Program-made: the position numbers and the translations under genes
The notes under the pieces: model-generated
What the model was told of the DNA's origin: nothing
The model's input: only the letters and a program-made list of their open reading frames with translations
Databases searched by the model: none
In this document: positions 1 to 6,995 of the stretch, in pieces
Numbering within the stretch: position 1 is the stretch's first letter
How the letters are laid out: the number at the start of each line of letters is the position of its first letter
Origin: Myxococcota bacterium
GTDB lineage: Bacteria > Myxococcota_C > UBA6777
Assembly: GCA_963169055.1 (NCBI GenBank)
Contig: CAUJFU010000479.1
Location: 1-22,331, forward strand
Direction: 5' to 3'
Length of the DNA: 22,331 nt

Positions 1-418
1 GAGAGGTGCGTGCCACAAGGCGTTTCCGAACGCTCTTTTTACGCTGCACAAGCTCTTTGCGCACCACAAGACGCTTTCGAGCGTTTCTTTTGCGCTGTGC
101 CAGCATCTTCCGCCTGACATGGCGCGAGCCACACACAAAACGCCGCTTTACCGTGCAGATCACCCGCCCTTTTTGGGTACGGCATTGTTGCCGCCATACC
201 CCCGCCACGCTGGCCCCCTGTTTGCCGCAACGTTCTCTCGCCGCAACAAGCACGCGTTGTCGGGCCCGCTTGACGGTATGCGCGCTATTTCGGCCTTCAA
301 CACTCCGCGTGACGACAAAAGCCTTCCCTGCTTTCTTTGAAGACGCAACCGCCCGACTCTCTAAACCGATCAAACACAACCACAAACACAAACAAATGCT
401 TCTCCAACGCTTCTCCAT
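1..418 (-). CDS. Partial secreted, highly basic repeat protein (N-terminal part; runs off the left edge)
   Basis: Reading leftward from an ATG at 418-416, the frame stays open for 139 codons to the window edge. AGGAGG lies 9 bases before the ATG (about 426-433), a near-ideal ribosome binding site. The N-terminus is a textbook signal peptide: basic start MEKRWR, a hydrophobic core rich in Leu and Cys (about residues 7-19), and a RAVA-S cleavage site near residue 25. The mature part is extremely rich in Arg and Lys. It has four Cys (about residues 64, 79, 88 and 96), followed by a roughly 17-residue repeat with the core RKRLV (starting near residues 114 and 131, with a weaker copy near 97). I do not recognise a family. 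Export and possible disulfides are inferred from sequence only. A cationic cell-surface, DNA-binding or polyanion-binding role is possible but unproven. The gene diverges from the FHA gene at 611. Confidence 0.72.
   Translation of the reverse strand, partial: MEKRWRSICLCLWLCLIGLESRAVASSKKAGKAFVVTRSVEGRNSAHTVKRARQRVLVAARERCGKQGASVAGVWRQQCRTQKGRVICTVKRRFVCGSRHVRRKMLAQRKRNARKRLVVRKELVQRKKSVRKRLVARTS
9..110 (-). repeat. 51-bp in-frame tandem repeat in the basic secreted protein
   Basis: Positions 9-59 and 60-110 align with a 51-bp period, about two thirds identical; the core ccacaag falls at 13-19 and 64-70. The unit encodes 17 residues rich in Arg and Lys, so the array keeps the frame. It may continue beyond the left edge. 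Confidence 0.6.
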
Positions 419-551
419 CGCTCAAAGCCTCCTAACGCTCCGCAACTCGCAAAATCCATCTCAACGAACCGAACGAGGCCATACATCTCACCTCGCTCAT
501 CAAACAGCAGAAAACCACACGCCTGCTCGTTTCACAAATTTTCAGGGCGTC

Positions 552-581
552 TTGGCGCATCTCAATGAAACGTGCTAGGCT
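552..581 (+). promoter_or_regulatory. Candidate sigma-70-type promoter of the FHA-kinase operon
   Basis: TTGGCG at 552-557 and TAGGCT at 576-581 are separated by 18 bases, which would place transcription start near 588 and leave a short leader before the GTG at 611. The match is partial (4/6 and 3/6). The same TTGnC / TAnnnT form recurs before leuS, the second kinase and ppc. The divergent gap 419-610 should also hold the promoter of the minus-strand secreted protein, but I could not pick it out. Confidence 0.3.
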
Positions 582-610
582 GCGGGTCTCCCAAGGGAAG
601 GAGCACAAAC

Positions 611-2398
611 GTGCCAAAGTTGGATATCAGGATCGGCCATCACGCAAGACAACAAGTCGATATCGACAGACCACAGATATGGATCGGCAGCGACGAAAGC
701 TGCGATGTTTTTTTGCGCGAACCCGGCATCTCGCGTTTTCATGCACAACTGCATGTGGACGAACAAGGCCGATTCTGGGTCCAAGACGCAGGCGGTAGTT
801 TTGGAACGCTGCTCAATGGCCGCGATATCGAACGAGAGCAACTTTTTGAAGGCGACGAGATCACGCTGGGTCGGATCAAGATCCTTTTCCACGAAGAAGG
901 CGCTCCCTACCGCAGCGGCCTTTCCCTCCCTCCTCAGATCGCAGGACTCCAACTCCCCGCTCCAGCGCCTCACCCGCCACATCCACCGGGTTCCTTGCAT
1001 CCTGCGCTGCGCGATGTTTCCCTCTATCCGCCCCCGCCACTTGGCTCTTTGTTCCCACCCGAACCCCACGAACAAAACCCAACGCCTCCAACCAACCCCA
1101 CCGCACAAGCCGCATCGTTTGCACCCGAACCGACCGAACCAGACGATATCGCGATGCTCCATGATTTCGCCTACGATGCTGATCTCCCCGAAACAACCGA
1201 ATCTTCCGCTCCTTCGCCGCTTTCGTTGTTATCCGCTGACGAGTTCCCCGCTTCACCACCCACCCCTCCCGATTCTCCGCTCTGGCCAGAAGCCTCGGAT
1301 TCTTCGACCACCTCGTCCACCCACGCCTTTACCCAAACCCACGAAACAGAGCCAGAAGTTTCGGATTCTTCGACCACCTCGTCCACCCATGCCTTTACCC
1401 AGACCCACGAGACCGTGATCGTCGCCCATCCACGGACTTCAACAGCAGAGGACTCCCACGCTTTTTTGGATGGGTTGATGTCGTCTGTGCCTTCGCTCCA
1501 AGATCTCGATCGTGACTTTGATGCTGTGATGTCGAATCTGCCTCAGCCTTCGCTCCTCCCTTTCGCTCGTCGAGAAAAAAGCCCTTCCTTCGGTGCTTTT
1601 GAACAAGCCATCCAGCCCTACCTACACCCCCAAATCTCTCGCCACGATCCAGACGGGATCGTTCTTCCCATCCAAGAAGAAGATATCCCCGATCACTCCG
1701 CCTCCGTTTTCCCCCCACACGCCGAAGACACCGAAGACACCGAAGACGCCGAAGATATCTGGCAAAAAGAGCAGACTGCTCTGGGTTTGCCTCCTTCTCC
1801 TCCCTCCAACCAAACAGCCAGCTACGGGCTGTTGTCTCCCACAGAAGATCGCACACAACCTGCGGCTCACGCACCGTCGCATCTCTTTGCTCCGCCCTCC
1901 GCCCAAACAAGCCCCTTGTCTTTGAATGAAACGATCGCGCATATACTTTCGCACGCACCGCAAAGCCGCCACGAACTCTCGTCGTCTTTTCACAAAGGCG
2001 ACGTCTGGGCAAGCGAGGCGGATCGACTGCGTGGCCTTCTACGACAACGCGAAGAAGAAACCTCCACGCTCCAAGAACGCCTTCGCCTTCAAGCTCAACA
2101 ACACCGAGATCTGATGAACACCACGCTCCAACGGTACCGCGAAGAAAACGAACAACTTCAACGACAAATCGCGTTCTACGATCAAATGCGCCTCGAACAA
2201 ACCCAGATGCTCCAACTCCTCCACGATCTCGAAGAGGCGAAACAACGGCTTCTTGAAGAAAATCAGCGCCTACGCGCAGAAAACCAAGCTTGGCGCGATG
2301 GCACGAATACTCGAAGACAACAACCTCCACACGCTCCGACTTCTCCTGACAACCCCCTGAATCACGGGTTGCCGCCGCAAGCAGCAAAGAACTCATGA
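611..2398 (+). CDS. FHA-domain protein with Pro-rich linker and C-terminal coiled coil
   Basis: The FHA fold occupies about residues 4-95. Visible marks are IGSDESCDV (26-33 region), SRFH with S41 and H44, and a closing GTLLNG. FHA domains bind phosphothreonine peptides. Here the usual GR arginine is Ser27, and the Asn of the SxNG motif is Phe, so binding may be altered. A long Pro/Ser/Thr/Glu-rich, probably disordered linker follows, including a duplicated 22-residue block. A Glu/Gln/Leu/Arg-rich coiled coil spans about residues 466-566. No signal peptide or membrane helix is seen, so it should be cytoplasmic. The start is taken at GTG 611 because GGAAGGAG lies 7 bases upstream and the FHA strand begins just after; the frame is also open from GTG 572 without a site. 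The stop overlaps the next start (ATGA), so it is probably translationally coupled to the kinase. Confidence 0.88.
   Translation: MPKLDIRIGHHARQQVDIDRPQIWIGSDESCDVFLREPGISRFHAQLHVDEQGRFWVQDAGGSFGTLLNGRDIEREQLFEGDEITLGRIKILFHEEGAPYRSGLSLPPQIAGLQLPAPAPHPPHPPGSLHPALRDVSLYPPPPLGSLFPPEPHEQNPTPPTNPTAQAASFAPEPTEPDDIAMLHDFAYDADLPETTESSAPSPLSLLSADEFPASPPTPPDSPLWPEASDSSTTSSTHAFTQTHETEPEVSDSSTTSSTHAFTQTHETVIVAHPRTSTAEDSHAFLDGLMSSVPSLQDLDRDFDAVMSNLPQPSLLPFARREKSPSFGAFEQAIQPYLHPQISRHDPDGIVLPIQEEDIPDHSASVFPPHAEDTEDTEDAEDIWQKEQTALGLPPSPPSNQTASYGLLSPTEDRTQPAAHAPSHLFAPPSAQTSPLSLNETIAHILSHAPQSRHELSSSFHKGDVWASEADRLRGLLRQREEETSTLQERLRLQAQQHRDLMNTTLQRYREENEQLQRQIAFYDQMRLEQTQMLQLLHDLEEAKQRLLEENQRLRAENQAWRDGTNTRRQQPPHAPTSPDNPLNHGLPPQAAKNS
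1286..1417 (+). repeat. 66-bp tandem duplication inside the FHA gene
   Basis: Positions 1286-1351 and 1352-1417 are near-identical direct copies. They encode two 22-residue blocks containing SDSSTTSSTHAFTQTHET. The duplication stays in frame and lies in the disordered linker. A smaller Glu-Asp-Thr repeat (EDTEDTEDAED) lies near 1726-1758. Confidence 0.9.
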
Positions 2399-5300
2399 CG
2401 CAGATATCTTACCAACTGACACAAAAACTGCGCGAAGGCGAAGCCTACAGCACCTATCGCGGGACGGCCTATCTACCAGACGGCAGCCAACGCAGCGTCG
2501 TCATCAAGCTCTTGCAGCCTCGACTCGCAAGTGACGGCGTGTTGATCACCCATTTAACGGGCTTTTTGGACGCCCTGCGCAGCTTGATCCATAGCAGCCT
2601 CGCTCCGATCTGGGACTTTGGACGAGCGGGGGATCTTTTCTTCTTGATCCGCGAGTACATCCCGGGTGTTTCGCTCGAACAACTCTTTGGCCTTGCCCAA
2701 CAAAATAAAGCCTCGATCTCACCGGCTCTTGCCCTGTATCTCGCACGTGATATCGCCCAAGCCATCCACCTGATCCACAAACATCGCGTCCCGGGCGATC
2801 AACCGATCTTTTTGTTTCATGGCGGTTTGACTCCCCAAAATATCATCCTCACACGCATCGGCGATGTCGTGATCACGGATACTGGCCTTGATGTGATCTT
2901 TTGGCGCGATGATCTGATCGTCAATGCCCTACGACAACGCAAACAGCCCTATCATCCGCCCGAATACCTCGTCGGCCAGCGACCCTTGCGCCGAGGAGAC
3001 ACATACAGCGCCGCTGCCCTGCTTTATCAGATGCTTGTCGGACTCCCCCCCCAACAAGCCTCCCAACAACGGGGACACTCCCAACAGTTTGTCCCACCTT
3101 CTAGCCAAAGTCAGCGCGTCACACCCGAACTCGACCAAGTCCTCCACCACGCACTTTTCCCTCAAGTCGAACAACGCCTCGTCCAAATCGAACTCTTGCT
3201 CGATGCCCTCAAGTCGCCTTCGCTGATCCGACAAAAACACCTCGATCGCCGCGAAGCTATGGAATACATCGAAGTCCTTGTTCGCGAAGAAACCGCCGAT
3301 CCACCGGCCCTCCAAGAACCTTTGCTCTTCGATTACCCTTTTCACATCGAATCACTGCTGCCCAAACGCGACGATCTCCCCCCCCCGCACAAACGCTACC
3401 GACCACCACGATTTGAAGACACCGACGCTTTCCATCCACTCCAAGAAGCCGATACCGAACGCTATCACCCCCATCTCGTCGAAGGAAGAGATCTACCCAC
3501 CAACCCTGCGCTGCGGCCCGCTCCGCTTTCTGTCACACCCTTGCCTCGCCAAACCTCTCCCCTCGGAAGCGCTCTCTTTGTCTCGCCCGACGCACTCGGC
3601 CAACCCGCCACCACTCCTCGCCCCGCCTCCTCTCCCGCCCAAACCCTCGATGAAAGCATCGATATCGCCGCCCCGCTCGATCCCTTCCAACAAGAAGAAA
3701 ACACACACTCCGGCCTTTCTTCCCCCTCGGGCACTGTTCCTGACACCACTCCCCCCTACTCAGCCCCCGACGACGATACGGAGTACCACCAAGGCACAGC
3801 CATCGCACCCATCCCCCTCCCTCCTACACACTCCGCGATGTTGACATCGACGAACACCCACACCTCTACACCCACAACTGCCGCAACGCCAGCACCTACA
3901 CCCAAAGCAGATGCCGACTCAAACGAAGAGATCCAAGAACTCGGCGGCTACGAAGATAGCGACGAATACGACTCAACAAGCCATCAATCCCCAGACATCG
4001 CCAAAAACTCTCCTCGCGCTGCCCAAGCCTCCGAAGGAACTGTTTCCCTTTCCATCGAAGACGTCGCAGGATACGAAGGCGACACGCTCTACCGCAAAAA
4101 CGCCACCCCCTTGGCCACGCCCCACACCACCGAAGCCACAACCTCGCGCACAGCCCCGCTACCTCCGCCTTCTCATGCCACCACCACGCAAACAGCACCG
4201 CTACCTCCGCCTTCTCCATCATCCTCCGTTAGCACCACCCCTCCACCTTCTCCATCATCCTCCGTCAACGCCGTCCCACCACCTTCTTCCGAACCCATCG
4301 AAACCTTGGAACCCCTCGATGACGAGGACGAAGAAGACGAGGAACCCAGCGAATCCACTGTCACCGTCCCTCTCCACCAAGTCCACGGGATCATCGCAGC
4401 CCAAAAAGCTGCCCAAATCCCCTCGTCACCCACAGGCCCACCCCGCACGCCCACACCCCTAGCCTCCCTTGCCACACCGATGCCACCCCCCGCAGCTTTC
4501 GCGCTCCACAGCCCTGCCAGCCCCGCCGCACCATCCGAATCCGCGATCCCCGATATCCCTCTCCCACCCCATCTGCTCGCAGGCGCACAAAAAAAGCACA
4601 GCAGCGATCCTCAACCCACCCAACACTTCGAACCTCCCGAACCGCCCTCCGATCTCGCCTCTGCTGTTCGCCCCGGACAAGCCATCTTGGAACAACTCGA
4701 AGAAGGACAAGAACGCTTCGGGAAATTTATCTTGCTTGGTCGCGTTGCCCTCGGTGGCATGGCCGAAGTGTTTCGAGCCAGACTCAAACAACCCGATGGT
4801 TCCGAGCACATCGTCGCAGTCAAGCGCATCCTCCCCGAATTCTCTGGCGACGCCAACTTTATCCAGATGTTCAAAGATGAAGCCCGTATCGCGGGGGCTT
4901 TGCTCCACCCCAACATCGTCCAGATCTACGAACTCGGCGAAGTCGACGGCATTTATTTTATCTCGATGGAATACATCGACGGCATCGACCTTGCCCGTGT
5001 CATCAAGATCCGACGCGCCCTCAATATGCCGATCTCTCCAGAACTTGCGATCGTCATCGGCGTCGGCGTGTGTCGCGCTCTCTTTTACGCCCACGAAGAA
5101 AAAGACGCCAACGGCGAACCCCTCAACATGATCCACCGCGACGTCACCCCGCACAACGTCTTGATCAGCCGCAGCGGAGACGTCAAACTGACAGACTTTG
5201 GGATCGCCAAAGCCTCACAAAACCTCGCAGAAACCGCTGTCGGTGAACTCAAGGGCAAACTCTCCTATATGTCTCCCGAACAAGCCGCTGGCTACCCCCT

Positions 5301-6123
5301 CGACAAGCGCTCCGACCTCTTCCAAGTCGGTATCATGCTTTACGAGATCCTCACCCTCCAAAAAATGTTCGAAGGAAAGTCCGACCAAACCCTGCTCGCC
5401 AAGATCCAACGCGGCGACTTCCCCCGCCTCCACACCATGCTCCCTCACCTCCCTCCCGTCTTTGAACAAGTCATTATGAAAGCCCTTGCCCTTCAACCCA
5501 ACGAACGCTACCAAGACGCCCACGAACTCGAACAAGATCTCTTCCGCGTTCAATACGAGATCCAAAGCCCACCCGATGCCTACCAACTCGCCCCCTTCGT
5601 CGACCAGATCATCGAACAACGTGATGCCCTCCTCGAACAATACGCCCAAGCCCGAAAACAACAATCCAAACAAACCTTCTCCGTATGGGACACACCCAAC
5701 GAGGCGGCTCCCCTCGAAACTCCTGCCCTCGCACTCCAGCACAATCCTTCGCCCGCTCTCCAAAACCCCCGCACCGCACCGCGCCAACGCACTTGGCTCT
5801 ACGCTTCTTTTGCGCTGCTTTTTCTTGCAATCGCTGGCCTTAGCGCGGCCTACTTTTTCTACGCCGCCCCTCCACCCGAAGGCATCCTCTCCGTCTCCAC
5901 CGTCCCCCCCGGTGCGACCGTCCGCCTTGACGGGGACATCATCGGCCTCAGTCCTGTTGAAGAAAAACGAATCCCCTTCGACAAAGATCTACATGTGCTT
6001 CAGATCCAAAAGGACGGCTTTGAGATCGAGACCAAAACCTTTCAGTTTTCGGACCCCAACACACCCGCCCAGATCGCCGTCCTTCTCCAACGCAAGAAAC
6101 CCAAAAAGCCACCCACCCGATAA
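2395..6123 (+). CDS. Transmembrane Ser/Thr protein kinase: pseudokinase - linker - kinase - TM - PEGA
   Basis: The 1242 residues contain two kinase-like domains. The first (about 8-270) keeps VVIK Lys38, Asn149 and Asp162 (as DTG), but HRD is HGG (142-144) and the Gly loop is degenerate, so it is a likely pseudokinase. The linker (about 300-740) is Pro/Ser/Thr-rich with acidic runs. The second domain (about 775-1045) is complete: LGRVALGGMAEVF loop, Lys810, IHRDVTPHN (His914, Asp916), DFG at 934-936 and SPEQ. This is the Hanks-type active-kinase pattern. One hydrophobic helix (about 1134-1156) is followed by a PEGA domain (about 1163-1230) with SVPPGATVRLDG-like sequence, known as an envelope-binding fold, so the kinases should be cytoplasmic and PEGA outside. 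The ATG overlaps the FHA stop. The likely partner is the FHA protein; substrates are unknown. Confidence 0.93.
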   Translation: MTQISYQLTQKLREGEAYSTYRGTAYLPDGSQRSVVIKLLQPRLASDGVLITHLTGFLDALRSLIHSSLAPIWDFGRAGDLFFLIREYIPGVSLEQLFGLAQQNKASISPALALYLARDIAQAIHLIHKHRVPGDQPIFLFHGGLTPQNIILTRIGDVVITDTGLDVIFWRDDLIVNALRQRKQPYHPPEYLVGQRPLRRGDTYSAAALLYQMLVGLPPQQASQQRGHSQQFVPPSSQSQRVTPELDQVLHHALFPQVEQRLVQIELLLDALKSPSLIRQKHLDRREAMEYIEVLVREETADPPALQEPLLFDYPFHIESLLPKRDDLPPPHKRYRPPRFEDTDAFHPLQEADTERYHPHLVEGRDLPTNPALRPAPLSVTPLPRQTSPLGSALFVSPDALGQPATTPRPASSPAQTLDESIDIAAPLDPFQQEENTHSGLSSPSGTVPDTTPPYSAPDDDTEYHQGTAIAPIPLPPTHSAMLTSTNTHTSTPTTAATPAPTPKADADSNEEIQELGGYEDSDEYDSTSHQSPDIAKNSPRAAQASEGTVSLSIEDVAGYEGDTLYRKNATPLATPHTTEATTSRTAPLPPPSHATTTQTAPLPPPSPSSSVSTTPPPSPSSSVNAVPPPSSEPIETLEPLDDEDEEDEEPSESTVTVPLHQVHGIIAAQKAAQIPSSPTGPPRTPTPLASLATPMPPPAAFALHSPASPAAPSESAIPDIPLPPHLLAGAQKKHSSDPQPTQHFEPPEPPSDLASAVRPGQAILEQLEEGQERFGKFILLGRVALGGMAEVFRARLKQPDGSEHIVAVKRILPEFSGDANFIQMFKDEARIAGALLHPNIVQIYELGEVDGIYFISMEYIDGIDLARVIKIRRALNMPISPELAIVIGVGVCRALFYAHEEKDANGEPLNMIHRDVTPHNVLISRSGDVKLTDFGIAKASQNLAETAVGELKGKLSYMSPEQAAGYPLDKRSDLFQVGIMLYEILTLQKMFEGKSDQTLLAKIQRGDFPRLHTMLPHLPPVFEQVIMKALALQPNERYQDAHELEQDLFRVQYEIQSPPDAYQLAPFVDQIIEQRDALLEQYAQARKQQSKQTFSVWDTPNEAAPLETPALALQHNPSPALQNPRTAPRQRTWLYASFALLFLAIAGLSAAYFFYAAPPPEGILSVSTVPPGATVRLDGDIIGLSPVEEKRIPFDKDLHVLQIQKDGFEIETKTFQFSDPNTPAQIAVLLQRKKPKKPPTR
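4156..4285 (+). repeat. In-frame 42-bp and 36-bp tandem repeats in the kinase linker
   Basis: ccgctacctccgccttct recurs at 4156 and 4198 (period 42 bp, 14 residues). ccttctccatcatcctcc recurs at 4210 and 4246 (period 36 bp, 12 residues). The blocks encode APLPPPS and PPPSPSSSV units, so the linker has grown by small in-frame duplications. Confidence 0.8.
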
Positions 6124-6129
6124 CCCTCC

Positions 6130-6157
6130 TTGTTCCTTGCGTTTGTACCGTTATGTT
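6130..6157 (+). promoter_or_regulatory. Weak candidate promoter before the ECF sigma gene
   Basis: TTGTTC at 6130-6135 and TATGTT at 6152-6157 are 16 bases apart in the T-rich gap 6124-6257. The gap is long enough to hold a promoter, so the sigma gene may be transcribed apart from the kinase. There is no obvious ECF-type autoregulatory GGAAC box and no clear terminator hairpin after the kinase. Confidence 0.2.
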
Positions 6158-6257
6158 TTTTGTGTGATGTTTTTTGGGTCGTCTTGTATATCCTGCGAAG
6201 GCGAACATACCAAACCCCTTGGGTGTGACCCTTTGTCCTTTCTGTGAGGCAAAGTCT

Positions 6258-6920
6258 ATGGACCGTAAAACGGAAATCTCCCTGATCCACCGCATCCAAC
6301 AACACGGCTGCGTCACTTCCTATACACAACTCCTCACCGAACTCAAACTCTACCGCGATGTGTATCACTTTGTACGGCGCTATCTCCCCAATCCCTCCGA
6401 TGCCGAAGAAGTCACCCAAGAAACCATGTTCCGCGCCTTCCATAACATCCAAGGCTTCGATTGCGAACGCGGACGTTTTCGCGCTTGGGTCTTTGGCATC
6501 GCCGTTCATCAAGCCTACGACCGACTCAACGAACGCAAACACCGTAGTCTCTTCGAGATCGAAGACCTCCCCCTCCGCCACCGTTCTCCCGAAGAAATGC
6601 TCCAAATCATGGAGATGGAAGAAGCCCTCGTCGCCGCTGTCGAACTCCTTGGCGAACGCTATCGCCGCATCCTCGTGATGTATTACGTCGATGGCCTTTC
6701 TCACAAACAAATCGCCGAAGCCGAAAACATTACCCCCAACAACGCAGGCACGTTGCTCAATCGCGCCAAAGACCGATGCCTTCAGCTTTATGAAGAGCAA
6801 CTTGCCCAACAACGAGGCTTCGCTCGATTTCCCGAACGCCCCTCCCAAGGCACCCAAGCGTTCGCAGATATCTTGATTTCGCTCAATCAAAAATTTCTGC
6901 ATTATCTCAGCCATCGCTGA
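6258..6920 (+). CDS. ECF-type RNA polymerase sigma factor (sigma-70 family)
   Basis: The 220-residue protein has sigma region 2 at about residues 20-96 (DAEEVTQETMFRAF, then the FRAWVFGIAVHQAYDRLN core-binding and -10 recognition helices). It has region 4 at about 122-180 (LLGERYRRILVMYYVDGLSHKQIAEAENI, a helix-turn-helix for the -35 element). Regions 1 and 3 are absent, as in ECF sigma factors. It should direct RNA polymerase to a small regulon. ATG 6258 is chosen because GAGG lies about 10 bases upstream and the family normally starts close to region 2; the frame is open upstream to a TTG at 6174 without a site. The next gene, 75 bp downstream, carries an anti-sigma-like zinc motif and is the natural candidate regulator. 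The target promoter is not visible here. Confidence 0.92.
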   Translation: MDRKTEISLIHRIQQHGCVTSYTQLLTELKLYRDVYHFVRRYLPNPSDAEEVTQETMFRAFHNIQGFDCERGRFRAWVFGIAVHQAYDRLNERKHRSLFEIEDLPLRHRSPEEMLQIMEMEEALVAAVELLGERYRRILVMYYVDGLSHKQIAEAENITPNNAGTLLNRAKDRCLQLYEEQLAQQRGFARFPERPSQGTQAFADILISLNQKFLHYLSHR

Positions 6921-6995
6921 TCCTCTTGCGACCCCTCGCGATACACTCGCTCGCATCGATGATCGCATGGCTGTCAACAAACGGCGTCGATAGTT

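Noticed and set aside
6-578. Plus-strand open frame of 190 codons at the left end
   Set aside because: It has no ribosome binding site, an Arg/Pro/His/Thr-rich product without domain features, and lies opposite the minus-strand gene with the signal peptide and AGGAGG site.
1395-2396. 333-codon minus-strand open frame opposite the FHA gene
   Set aside because: It is a shadow of the low-complexity linker and coiled coil; the FHA frame has a good start site and the ATGA overlap with the kinase.
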